From CAZRZN01 sp964604565 (GTDB taxonomy: Bacteria; Pseudomonadota; Alphaproteobacteria; Rhodobacterales; Rhodobacteraceae), in the NCBI GenBank assembly GCA_964604565.1, contig CAZRZN010000050.1, positions 1-20,517 on the forward strand: DNA of 20,517 nt, written 5' to 3'. A program made the translations under genes and the position numbers. The notes beneath the pieces were generated by a model. That model saw only the letters and a program-made list of their open reading frames with translations, made no database searches and was not told the origin of the DNA. Below are positions 1 to 8,449 of the stretch, piece after piece. How positions within the stretch are numbered: position 1 is the first letter of the stretch; each line of letters starts with the position of its first letter.

Positions 1-53
1 CTCGATGTCTTGCAAAGGTCGAGCGCTGCGCATCAGAGACAAAAGGGATGGCC

Positions 54-2096
54 ATGTTTGCGTATAAAGATATGAAAAACGCAGATCTGCCAGAGATCCG
101 TCTCGGGCGCGATGTTTGCTCTATGCCCTTTTCCGCCGAAGCCGCTGAATGGCTGGTCACCAATGGGATCGGCGGCTACGCGGCCGGCACTGTCGCCGGC
201 CTGCCGACCAGAGGATATCATGGTTTGCTGGTCGCAGCGCTGGATCCGCCGGTTGGCCGGACGCTGATGCTTGTGACCTTGCTCGAAAGCGTTTCCGTCG
301 GCCATCATTCGGTTGATCTGAGCACAATCCGCTGGGCCGATGGCACCGTTGCGCCCAAGGGAAGCACCTACCTCGAAGAGGTCCGTTTCGAAGGCACCTT
401 GCCAGTATGGCGCTACGTCACCCCACATTTCACTCTCGAAAAACGTGTTTTCATGGATCACGGGTCGAATGTTACCCGCATCCATTATTCATGTGTTCGC
501 GCCGATGCGCCACTTCGGCTGACCCTGCGCCCCATTGCGGATTACCGCGACTATCACAGCCGTTCCTTTGCATGTGACTGGTTGCCGGATGTCGTCACCG
601 CAGGGCGGGACCGTCTCACCGTCACATGGGGTGACACGGGCCGGAGAATGCATCTGCATGCTCCCGGCGCAAACGCGACAGCCCATGCCGAATGGTATCG
701 AGACTTCGACCTTGCGAAGGAACGCGCGCGCGGCTTGACGGATCGCGAGGACCACGTACAAACCGGCGTCTTCGAGGTCACGCTGAATGCGGGCGAAACA
801 CTGCGAGTCACTGCCAGCGCGGACGAAGCGCCGGAGGATAAGGCGCCCGATGGGCTCATCGCGGAAATTGCTCGCCAGCGAAACCTGCTGGCTGCATGGG
901 AGCAAGCCCGCCCGGCAGGTCCGCGCCCTCCGCTCTGGGTCGAACGACTGGTTCTTGCCGCCGACCAATTCATCGCGCGGCGGCCCCTGAATGACGGGTC
1001 GGTCGGACACACGGTAATTGCAGGGTATCATTGGTTTGCCGACTGGGGCAGAGACACGATGATCAGCTTGCCGGGTCTAGCGATCGCGACCGGACGACCC
1101 GAAATAGCTGCCTCGATCCTGCGAAGCTTTGCCGATGTCGTCGATGGAGGCATGATCCCCAACCGGTTTCCCGATGGCGGAACTGCACCTGAATACAACA
1201 CCGTCGATGCTTCTTTCTGGTTCATCGAGGCGGTTGCAGCTCTTTATGACGCTAGCGGCGACGTCAAGCTTCTGGCCGAACTGTTCGATGTCCTGACAGA
1301 TATCGTGTCCCACATGGAAAAGGGCACGCGATATGGTATCCGCGTTGATCCCGCAGACGGATTGATCACGGCTGGTGAGGCGGGCGTTCAGTTGACCTGG
1401 ATGGATGCGAAAGTCGGAGACTGGGTGGTTACACCCCGGATCGGCAAGCCGATTGAGGTCAACGCTCTTTGGGTATCGGGCCTGAGATTTCTGGTTCGCG
1501 CGGCAGCGGATCTGGGAAGGGACCCGACCCATCTTGCAAGCCTTCTTGATCAGGCCTCTACAGGATTCGAGCGTTTCTGGAACGCGGATCGCGGATTTTG
1601 TTATGATGTGCTGGACGGTCCCCAAGGGCATGAGGATGCCCTGCGTCCCAACCAGATCTTTGCCGCCCGTCCCGCGACAGGAATCTTTGACGACGACCGG
1701 TGCCGCAAGATCGTGCGGAGTTGCGAAGAGGCGCTCCTGACACCTGCGGGGCTACGGTCCCTTGCCCCGGATGAGCCAGGCTACCAAGCGTACTATGGCG
1801 GTGACCAGACCGCGCGCGATGGTGCCTATCATCAGGGAACGGTCTGGGCCTGGCTGATCGGCCCGTTCATCGAGGCACATCTGCACGCCTTCGCCGACCC
1901 GGTTCGCGCCGGAGAGATCCTTGCGCCCATGGCCGATCAGCTGCGGATCGAAGGCGTGGGCACGATCAACGAGATATTCGAGGCTGACGGCCCCCATGCC
2001 CCTCGCGGTTGCATGGCACAGGCGTGGAGTGTGGCCGAATGCCTACGGGCCTGGAACTTGATCACGCGCACCGCCCCCAACCAGCCTAAGCCCTGA
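54..2096 (+). CDS. Amylo-alpha-1,6-glucosidase / glycogen debranching enzyme (GH133 type)
   Basis: This enzyme is expected to hydrolyse alpha-1,6 branch glucosides of glycogen-like or short alpha-glucans in the cytoplasm; no signal peptide is visible. The N-terminal half carries the bacterial/archaeal debranching N-domain signature (EWLVTNGIGGYAAGTVAG, then TRGYHGLLVAAL, within residues ~32-63). The C-terminal half is an (alpha/alpha)6 barrel with WFADWGRDTMISLPG (~residues 326-340), WMDAKVGDWVV and KPIEVNALW (~447-475) and a late TVWAWLIGPF segment. At about 680 residues it is normal length for the family. The frame stays open back to the window edge. I chose the ATG at 54 over the one at 48 because the AAGG ribosome-binding core at 43-46 lies only one base before 48 but seven before 54. 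It is followed after 18 bases by a second glucosidase gene, so they probably share a transcript. The family call is firm; the physiological substrate (glycogen or a compatible-solute glucoside) is not shown. Confidence 0.9.
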   Translation: MFAYKDMKNADLPEIRLGRDVCSMPFSAEAAEWLVTNGIGGYAAGTVAGLPTRGYHGLLVAALDPPVGRTLMLVTLLESVSVGHHSVDLSTIRWADGTVAPKGSTYLEEVRFEGTLPVWRYVTPHFTLEKRVFMDHGSNVTRIHYSCVRADAPLRLTLRPIADYRDYHSRSFACDWLPDVVTAGRDRLTVTWGDTGRRMHLHAPGANATAHAEWYRDFDLAKERARGLTDREDHVQTGVFEVTLNAGETLRVTASADEAPEDKAPDGLIAEIARQRNLLAAWEQARPAGPRPPLWVERLVLAADQFIARRPLNDGSVGHTVIAGYHWFADWGRDTMISLPGLAIATGRPEIAASILRSFADVVDGGMIPNRFPDGGTAPEYNTVDASFWFIEAVAALYDASGDVKLLAELFDVLTDIVSHMEKGTRYGIRVDPADGLITAGEAGVQLTWMDAKVGDWVVTPRIGKPIEVNALWVSGLRFLVRAAADLGRDPTHLASLLDQASTGFERFWNADRGFCYDVLDGPQGHEDALRPNQIFAARPATGIFDDDRCRKIVRSCEEALLTPAGLRSLAPDEPGYQAYYGGDQTARDGAYHQGTVWAWLIGPFIEAHLHAFADPVRAGEILAPMADQLRIEGVGTINEIFEADGPHAPRGCMAQAWSVAECLRAWNLITRTAPNQPKP

Positions 2097-2114
2097 AACC
2101 ATCTGGAGACCCCG

Positions 2115-4847
2115 ATGACCAAGACAGCAGAAAGCCAGCGCCTGAACGGACCCGCGCGATCAGACTGGATGCGCTGGGGTCCCTATCTGAGCGAACGTCA
2201 ATGGGGCACCGTCAGGGAGGATTATTCCGAAGGCGGCACCGCTTGGGATCACCTGCCGCACGACAATGCGCGCAGTCAGGCCTATCGCTGGGGCGAAGAC
2301 GGGATCGCAGGCCTTTCCGATGATCGTCAGCGCCTTTGTCTAAGCCTCGCGCTTTGGAATGGGAACGATCCGATCTTGAAGGAACGTATGTTCGGCCTCA
2401 CCAACGATCAGGGCAACCACGGTGAGGATGTCAAAGACTACTATTTCTTTCAGGATAGCACACCGACCCATAGCTACATGAAGATGCTGTATAAGTATCC
2501 GCATGCAGCATTTCCTTACAGCGATCTTCTGGCGGAGAACGCCCATCGCAAGGCCACGGATTCGACTGCTCTGGAATACGAGCTCATGGACACAGGCGTC
2601 TTTGATGAGGATCGATATTTCGACATCGGTATCGAATATGCAAAACGGGGCCCCGACGATACACTAATCCGGCTGACAGTCACCAATCGTGGCCCGGAGG
2701 GGCATCCGATCTGGCTATTGCCGACTCTTCTTTTTCGTAACACTTGGAGTTGGCGCGCAGGATCACCACGGCCGGAGATGTCGATGGTGCGGAACACAGG
2801 CACCGCCGACGTAATCGAGGCGCGACATGAAACGCTCGGCAAGGTGCGCCTCATCTGCCCGGACGCGGACTCTTTGCTCTTTGTGGACAATGAGACGAAC
2901 ACGAACCGCCTTTACGGGACTGAAGGACCTGCCTTTCCAAAAGATGGGATCAATGATCACCTGATCCACGGGGCGCCAACCGTGAACCCGGCCTGCACCG
3001 GAACAAAGGCGAGTGCCCTTTATCGCCGCGACGTGGCCTCGGGGGAGGCAATCAGTATTGTGTTGCGTCTGACAGACGATGGCACCGCCACTGACCTAGG
3101 ACCAGATACCAACGCCATATTTGACGCACGCATTGCCGAGGCGGACGCCTTTTATTCCGCCTGCCTGCCAGACAACCTTACGCCGGACCGGACCAACATC
3201 GCACGACAAGCGCATGCCGGCATGCTCTGGTCCAAACAGTTCTTTCATTTCATCGTCGCGGACTGGCTGGATGGGGACGATGTCCCCCCCCCGGCCGGCA
3301 GGCACAAGGGTCGCAATGCGCATTGGCGGCATTTCTATGCGGAAGACATCATCTCTATGCCCGACACATGGGAGTATCCGTGGTTCGCAAGTTGGGATTT
3401 GTGTTTCCACACCATAGCATTGGCCCGAACCGACCTTGTCTTTGCCAAGGAACAGGTCATGCTGCTGTGCCGGGAATGGTTTATGAAGCCCGACGGACAG
3501 GTCCCAGCCTATGAATGGGCCTTCGACGATGTGAACCCGCCCTTGCAGATATGGGCCGGCCTCAAGATCGCCGAATACGAATTCGATACATTCGGCACTG
3601 TTGACGATTCCTTCATGCGCCGTCTATTCGACCATGGCCTGCTCTATTTTACGTGGTGGGTAAACCGCAAGGATGCAGATGGAAACAACCTCTTCCAAGG
3701 TGGTTTTTTGGGTCTCGACAACATTTCGGTCTTTGATCGATCGTCGGGAAATCTACCAGGTGGCGGTCGGCTGTATCAATCTGACGGAACAACCTGGGTG
3801 GGCTTCTTTGCACTGCAAATGATGCAGATGGCACAAAAGCTACAAGCGACGAATCCGGCCTATGCTGAAATGGCATCAAAATTTTTCCAGCATTTCGTTT
3901 TCATCGCCGATTCGCTCGACCATCTGGGCCGGGAATCTGACGGTCTGGCCGATCTCTGGAGCGAGGAAGACGGACTATACTTCGACGTGTTGCGCGTTGG
4001 GAATGACTTCTTGCCACTCAAGGCCCGGTCACTGGTCAGTTTGATCCCGATAATTGCGGTCGCTGCACTGGATCCCACGTCATTGAACGAGGCAGACGAT
4101 CCCGTCTTCTCCGAAAGACTTGAATGGTTCCGTCGTGAGCAGTCCGAACTTTTGGGCAAGGCGATGCATGATGATGGCGCCGTGCGAGAATCCGGAGCGA
4201 GCCTATTGCTCTCTTTTGTCGGCCGCGAGCGCCTTTCACGTCTTCTTGGCCCCATGTTGGATGAGGCCGAATTCCTCTCACCCTTCGGAATCCGATCGCT
4301 CTCACTTCGCCATCGTGAAGAACCATTCCAGATCACCATCGACGGCAGCACCTTTGACGCGGGATATCAACCGGCGGAGTCTCATTCCGGTATGTTTGGC
4401 GGTAATTCCAACTGGCGCGGTCCAGTGTGGATGCCAATGAATTACATTCTTATCGACGCTCTGCGCGCGCATCACGCCCATTACGGAGACAGCTTGCGCG
4501 TTGAATGTCCGACGGGTTCCGGGGTGATGATGACTCTGGATCAGGTCGCCAACGAGATCGCGCGCCGTTTGACCACGATATTTGAGCTGGGCGGCGACGG
4601 GAAGCGACCGATCTATGGCGGTACCGCGAAATTCCAAAATGACCCAGGGTGGCGCGACAATATACTTTTTTATGAATATTTTCATGGAGATATTGGCGCA
4701 GGTCTTGGAGCTTCGCATCAAACTGGGTGGACGGGCCTGGTGGCTGTACTGATCGAAGGCCTGGCAGGTGCCGAAGCCGAGACCAAGAAAATTTCTCAGC
4801 CTACCAAATCCGTCCGGCGCGCACCCGCATCGACGGAGGTCGCCTGA
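2115..4847 (+). CDS. Large GH63 / MGH1-like glucosidase
   Basis: This is a 910-residue cytoplasmic glycoside hydrolase of the GH63-related MGH1-like group; these (alpha/alpha)6-barrel enzymes act on alpha-glucosides or mannosyl/glucosyl-glycerate type substrates. The N-terminus has the characteristic MRWGPYLSERQWGTVREDYS and HDNARSQAYRWGEDGIAG blocks (residues ~19-67), then YYFFQDSTPTHSYMKMLYKYPHAAFPY (~112-138). The barrel contains WEYPWFASWDLCFHTIALA (~417-435), GGFLGLDNISVFDRS (~530-545) and GNSNWRGPVWMPMNY (~762-776). No signal peptide is seen. A GGAG ribosome-binding site lies at 2104-2107. A run of nine C (3284-3292), preceded by a 6-bp inverted repeat, falls in the codons for DDVPPPAG without breaking the frame. 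The pairing with the debranching enzyme suggests joint breakdown of a stored or imported alpha-glucan. The exact substrate cannot be read from sequence. Confidence 0.87.
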   Translation: MTKTAESQRLNGPARSDWMRWGPYLSERQWGTVREDYSEGGTAWDHLPHDNARSQAYRWGEDGIAGLSDDRQRLCLSLALWNGNDPILKERMFGLTNDQGNHGEDVKDYYFFQDSTPTHSYMKMLYKYPHAAFPYSDLLAENAHRKATDSTALEYELMDTGVFDEDRYFDIGIEYAKRGPDDTLIRLTVTNRGPEGHPIWLLPTLLFRNTWSWRAGSPRPEMSMVRNTGTADVIEARHETLGKVRLICPDADSLLFVDNETNTNRLYGTEGPAFPKDGINDHLIHGAPTVNPACTGTKASALYRRDVASGEAISIVLRLTDDGTATDLGPDTNAIFDARIAEADAFYSACLPDNLTPDRTNIARQAHAGMLWSKQFFHFIVADWLDGDDVPPPAGRHKGRNAHWRHFYAEDIISMPDTWEYPWFASWDLCFHTIALARTDLVFAKEQVMLLCREWFMKPDGQVPAYEWAFDDVNPPLQIWAGLKIAEYEFDTFGTVDDSFMRRLFDHGLLYFTWWVNRKDADGNNLFQGGFLGLDNISVFDRSSGNLPGGGRLYQSDGTTWVGFFALQMMQMAQKLQATNPAYAEMASKFFQHFVFIADSLDHLGRESDGLADLWSEEDGLYFDVLRVGNDFLPLKARSLVSLIPIIAVAALDPTSLNEADDPVFSERLEWFRREQSELLGKAMHDDGAVRESGASLLLSFVGRERLSRLLGPMLDEAEFLSPFGIRSLSLRHREEPFQITIDGSTFDAGYQPAESHSGMFGGNSNWRGPVWMPMNYILIDALRAHHAHYGDSLRVECPTGSGVMMTLDQVANEIARRLTTIFELGGDGKRPIYGGTAKFQNDPGWRDNILFYEYFHGDIGAGLGASHQTGWTGLVAVLIEGLAGAEAETKKISQPTKSVRRAPASTEVA

Positions 4848-4986
4848 GAATTGCCGCAAAAGGCAGATTTTTAACCCCGGCTTAACCCGAACGTAAACCC
4901 TCTGCGCGCAAGGCTTTTGCCAAGCACCGGTACACTGCGCGCGGGAATGCTGCCTCTTAGCACAACTGGACAGGAAGTCTCGAGAA
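4848..4986. other. Intergenic gap before the nine-gene redox operon
   Basis: This 139-base gap separates the glucosidase pair from the GMC operon and is the only real gap until 11023. It holds a weak terminator-like hairpin at its left end, an AGGAAG ribosome-binding site at 4972-4977 and a TACACT box at 4931-4936 that could be a -10 element, but no convincing -35 lies 16-18 bases upstream of it. It is the most likely place for the promoter of the downstream operon; this is inference. Confidence 0.35.
4852..4872 (+). terminator. Weak terminator-like hairpin after the glucosidase genes
   Basis: TGCC at 4852-4855 pairs with GGCA at 4862-4865 around a six-base loop, followed closely by TTTTT at 4868-4872. 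The position, five bases after the glucosidase stop, fits an intrinsic terminator. The four-base stem is short, so read-through into the next operon is possible. Confidence 0.3.
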
Positions 4987-6882
4987 ATGAATGGAACCGA
5001 ACCCTTCGCAATTCCGCCTGAAGTGGCATTTTCCACGACTTACGATGTCGCAATTGTGGGATCCGGCGTCAGTGGCGCATTGATCGCCAAGACACTTGGA
5101 GCGAATGGCCTGAAAGTTCTCGTAGTCGAAGCCGGTTTTGGCGAAGACGTGACCATCAGCGACTACAGCAAAAGTGTCGAACGGTTTTACAGCCAAGTGT
5201 CCAAGGACAATAATGCACCTTACGCACATAGTCGCAATGCTCCGATGCCACGCGACTATGATGCGATCAAACTGCGCGATGGCAAGCCAAACGACAAAGG
5301 GTATCTGGTTCAGAACGGGCCATTCGAAATTGACAGCACGTATTCACGAGTCCTTGGCGGTACGACCCGTCATTGGGAAGCCAAGGCGCTGCGTATGCTG
5401 CCTGATGATTTCAAGATGCAAAGTGCTTTTGGTCGCGGTCGAGATTGGCCAATTTCCTATGAGTCCCTGTCCGCCGACTATGCACGCGCAGAACGCGAAT
5501 TGGGAGTGTCCGGCAATGTCGAAGATCAGGAATATGGCGGACTGACATTCGAGGATGGGTATGTCTACCCAATGAAACGAATGCCCCCATCGTTCCTTGA
5601 CAAGGCCATCGCCAAGGATATTGACGGGTTTGAGATCGAGGTAGGCGGAGAGACATTCGAACTCCACGTTCGCAGCACTCCCCAGGCCCGCAATGGAATC
5701 CCGAATCCAGCTTACGATGGCGGCAAGGGGTTTGTACCAAAGGGAGCTGTCAGCATACATCAGGCCGAAATGGGCGGGCGTTGCCAAGGCAACACCAATT
5801 GTGTGCCGATTTGTCCGGTTCAGGCAAAATATGATGCTAGACGCACCCTACTCTCCGCGATGGACAGCGGCAATGTTCACCTCCTACCGCGCACTGTCGC
5901 GTCCCGGGTCGAGGTCGACGGCACAACCGGCCAGGTCACGGGTGTGTCTTGCAAGACATACAAAGACAAGGACGCCCTCGATCATACGATAGGAAGGTTG
6001 AAGGCAAGAATATTTGTTCTTGCAGCCAACGCTGTTGAAAATGCCCGTATTATGCTGGCATCGGATCTGCATGGGTCTAGCCGATTGGTTGGCCGAAACT
6101 TGATGGATCACGCTTATCTGCTGACTTGGGGCTTGATGCCGGAAATCGTGGGGACCGGCCGAGGACCTCTGTGCACCTCCGGGATCGAGGATATCCGGAC
6201 CGGAGCATATCGAAAACATCATGCTGCTGTCCGGTTCAGTATCCACAATGACGGTTGGGGTTGGGCGACGGGCTCGCCATATACCGACCTCGCCGAACTG
6301 GTGGATACGCACAATCTTACCGGCAGGGCCTTGCGCAACGGATTAATCGCTCGCGTGGGACGTCAGGTACTGCTGGATTGCATGATTGAAGTCCTACCAG
6401 AAGAAACCAATAGGATTTCCGTCGATCCCGCCTATATCGATCAAATGGGAAACCCGCGCCCTGTCATTTCTTTCGACATACCCGCCTATACTCTTGAGAC
6501 CGCATCTTTCTCCAGACGGTTGACGCGTCGTATATATCAGCGCCTTGGCGCCGAAGACCATACAGCATATGATCCGTTGGCTCCAGGGTGGGTCACCCAC
6601 GAAGGGGAGGGTTTCACGCTTCGTGGGGGCAACCATTGGGCGGGAACCCACATCATGGGTTCAGACGCGAGAACTTCGGTTGTCGATGCGGCGCAACGGT
6701 CATGGGACCACAAGAATTTATACCTCGCTGGTGCGGGTTCGATGCCCAGTATCGGCACCGCAAATACCACCCTCACACTGGCAGCCCTGTGTCTGCGCAC
6801 TGCCGACGCAATCATCACAGAATTCGCAGCCGGCAAAAACGCGTCGCAGATGTCTAACGCTTCTCAAGGTGTGACAGCATGA
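4987..6882 (+). CDS. GMC-family FAD-dependent sugar/polyol dehydrogenase, large subunit-like
   Basis: This is a 631-residue flavoprotein of the GMC family, close in architecture to fructose, gluconate and glucose dehydrogenase large subunits. It is expected to oxidise a hydroxyl on a sugar, glycoside or polyol to a ketone. The FAD-binding Rossmann motif GSGVSG is at residues 25-30 with the ribose-binding acidic residue E48 in VVEAG. GGTTRHWEAKALR (124-136) is the flavin loop. The C-terminal GGNHWAGTHIMG and GTANTTLTLAAL blocks place the catalytic pair at about H550 and N593. Cysteines 266, 272 and 276 (C-x5-C-x3-CP) match the cluster that holds a [3Fe-4S] centre in bacterial FAD-glucose dehydrogenase alpha subunits. 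No Tat or Sec signal is present, so it should be cytoplasmic. Its stop overlaps the start of the ferritin-like gene by ATGA. The family is certain; the substrate is not. Confidence 0.9.
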   Translation: MNGTEPFAIPPEVAFSTTYDVAIVGSGVSGALIAKTLGANGLKVLVVEAGFGEDVTISDYSKSVERFYSQVSKDNNAPYAHSRNAPMPRDYDAIKLRDGKPNDKGYLVQNGPFEIDSTYSRVLGGTTRHWEAKALRMLPDDFKMQSAFGRGRDWPISYESLSADYARAERELGVSGNVEDQEYGGLTFEDGYVYPMKRMPPSFLDKAIAKDIDGFEIEVGGETFELHVRSTPQARNGIPNPAYDGGKGFVPKGAVSIHQAEMGGRCQGNTNCVPICPVQAKYDARRTLLSAMDSGNVHLLPRTVASRVEVDGTTGQVTGVSCKTYKDKDALDHTIGRLKARIFVLAANAVENARIMLASDLHGSSRLVGRNLMDHAYLLTWGLMPEIVGTGRGPLCTSGIEDIRTGAYRKHHAAVRFSIHNDGWGWATGSPYTDLAELVDTHNLTGRALRNGLIARVGRQVLLDCMIEVLPEETNRISVDPAYIDQMGNPRPVISFDIPAYTLETASFSRRLTRRIYQRLGAEDHTAYDPLAPGWVTHEGEGFTLRGGNHWAGTHIMGSDARTSVVDAAQRSWDHKNLYLAGAGSMPSIGTANTTLTLAALCLRTADAIITEFAAGKNASQMSNASQGVTA

Positions 6883-7958
6883 GCCTGCACCAAATTAAAG
6901 ATCTTGCCGGGCTGCACAGGCATCTTCATGCAGCCATGCAACTTGAGCATGCAACGATCCCGCCCTATCTGACTGCGCTTTATTCCATCAAGCCAGGCAG
7001 CAATATCGAAGCATTCGACATCATACGTGCGGTTGCCGTAGAGGAAATGCTTCATCTTACCCTTGTTGGGAACCTTCTCAACGCAGTTGGTGGAACTCCG
7101 GATCTGACTGTTCCGGGTTTTGTTGCAACGTATCCCGCCATGCTCCCCGATGGTGAAGAGGACTTTGCCGTTAATTGTAGAAAATTCTCACCCGAGGCGA
7201 TCGCGACATTCCTCAAGATTGAACGCCCTGCCCGTGTTGATCAAGGCGACCAAGGCGGACGCACTGTTGCGCGCCGCAAATTACCGGGCGCAATACAAGC
7301 TGGACATGTCGGCGGTGATACGGAGGAGCATTTCTTCAGCATTGGCGAATTCTACAAAGCGATTGAACGCGGCCTTGATCACCTATATTCAGAGATCGGG
7401 GATAGTCTTTTTTGCGGCGATCCCGAAAGGCAAATCGGTCCCGAGTATTATTACTCCGGGGGAGGTGCTCTCATCGCAGTGACAGACATGGCCTCAGCCA
7501 AGGCAGCATTGGATCTGATTGCGGAACAAGGTGAGGGGATAACAGGCTCAATCTTCGATGAGGACGGTGAAATAGCCCATTACTACCGGTTTCAGCAACT
7601 GATCTTGGGGCGATACTATCAACCTGGCGATCAGCGCGACAATCCCACCGGCGGTGTGGTTCCAGTTGATTGGGATGCGGTGTTTCCAGTCAAGACAAAT
7701 GCCCGAATTGTAGATTACCCGGTGGGCAGCGACATAAGACTGGCCGCCGAAAATTTTAATCGGATATATGCATCCTTTCTTGCGCGCTTGACACATGCTT
7801 TTCAGGGCGCGCCCGAGGAATTCATCCCCGCAATTGGTGATATGTTTCACATCAAGGAACTCTTCTACCAGCTGATGCGTCAGCCAATCGAAGGGAACGA
7901 CGATTCCAACGCTGCGCCTACTTTTGAAGTAAATCAGACACCGCAGGAGACATCGTGA
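6879..7958 (+). CDS. Ferritin-like diiron protein (iminophenylpyruvate dimer synthase/VioB-like domain)
   Basis: This 359-residue protein has the ferritin-like domain found in VioB/RebD/StaD-type proteins and in many stand-alone bacterial proteins. Likely iron ligands are E23-H24 in MQLEHATIPPYLTALYSIKPG, E55/E56 and H59 in AVEEMLHLTLVGNLLNAVGG (ExxH), E157 in the GEFYKAIERGL helix, and E231/H234 in the EIAHYYRFQQL helix. A last helix (DMFHIKELFYQLM, 321-333) also fits. Known members couple or oxidise amino-acid imines, but the family is broad and often unassigned. Here it lies between the two parts of a flavoprotein dehydrogenase with a 4-base ATGA overlap on the left and GTGA on the right, which argues for tight stoichiometric expression and perhaps a complex. 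A role as electron acceptor, peroxide scavenger or second catalytic step is inference. Confidence 0.85.
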   Translation: MSLHQIKDLAGLHRHLHAAMQLEHATIPPYLTALYSIKPGSNIEAFDIIRAVAVEEMLHLTLVGNLLNAVGGTPDLTVPGFVATYPAMLPDGEEDFAVNCRKFSPEAIATFLKIERPARVDQGDQGGRTVARRKLPGAIQAGHVGGDTEEHFFSIGEFYKAIERGLDHLYSEIGDSLFCGDPERQIGPEYYYSGGGALIAVTDMASAKAALDLIAEQGEGITGSIFDEDGEIAHYYRFQQLILGRYYQPGDQRDNPTGGVVPVDWDAVFPVKTNARIVDYPVGSDIRLAAENFNRIYASFLARLTHAFQGAPEEFIPAIGDMFHIKELFYQLMRQPIEGNDDSNAAPTFEVNQTPQETS

Positions 7959-8437
7959 TCACTAAACATGAAAAGAACGACCTGCTCACTAAGTTTCTCG
8001 CACTTTCGAGTGCACTTACAGGTTTCTCAATACATCAATTACGTGGAACCGGTCAAACTGAACTATATCTCAAGACGGCTTGCGAAATGGCTGGAAACAA
8101 AGCAGTGGCGGACATGCTGCATGCCTTTTCAGCCTGCGACATTAGCGATGATGAAAATGCAATGGATCGCCACCTGAGGCTTTGCCTACTTAGCGACCGG
8201 CTTTACGGACCGCTGGCCCGCAACCTGATCAAGCTTTGGTACGTTGGTACGTGGCATTCTCTATCGGTAGATTGGCACACATCCTTTGGCGGAAGTCCGA
8301 ACGATCACGATCATATTCCTGCTCCGGGGTCATACACAGAGGGACTTCTTTGGCCAACGATAGGGGCAAATCCACCGGGGGCGAAACCATTCGGATATGG
8401 CATGTGGGCCAATCCGCCGCGTGTGACACGCGTCTGA
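7955..8437 (+). CDS. Small-subunit-like protein (FAD-sorbitol/fructose dehydrogenase small subunit family)
   Basis: This 160-residue protein resembles the small subunit of membrane-bound FAD-sorbitol or fructose dehydrogenase: KFLALSSALTGFSIHQLRGTG near the start, a helical LSDRLYGPLARNLIKLWYVGTWHSL segment (79-103), and a Gly/Pro-rich tail (PTIGANPPGAKPFGYGMW) that commonly wraps the large subunit. Known small subunits carry an N-terminal Tat signal that exports the folded complex; none is present here, so the complex should stay in the cytoplasm. The start is GTG at 7955, overlapping the ferritin-like stop as GTGA, with AGGAG at 7945-7949 five bases upstream. It most likely partners the GMC protein two genes upstream. 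The match is to a divergent family and was made by eye, so moderate confidence. Confidence 0.68.
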   Translation: MITKHEKNDLLTKFLALSSALTGFSIHQLRGTGQTELYLKTACEMAGNKAVADMLHAFSACDISDDENAMDRHLRLCLLSDRLYGPLARNLIKLWYVGTWHSLSVDWHTSFGGSPNDHDHIPAPGSYTEGLLWPTIGANPPGAKPFGYGMWANPPRVTRV

Positions 8438-8442
8438 AGGAG
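8437..8442 (+). promoter_or_regulatory. Ribosome-binding site that decides the IolE-like start
   Basis: AAGGAG begins on the last base of the preceding stop codon. It lies seven bases before the ATG at 8450 but only one base before the in-frame ATG at 8444, so 8450 is the better start. Confidence 0.6.
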
Positions 8443-8449
8443 AATGCAG

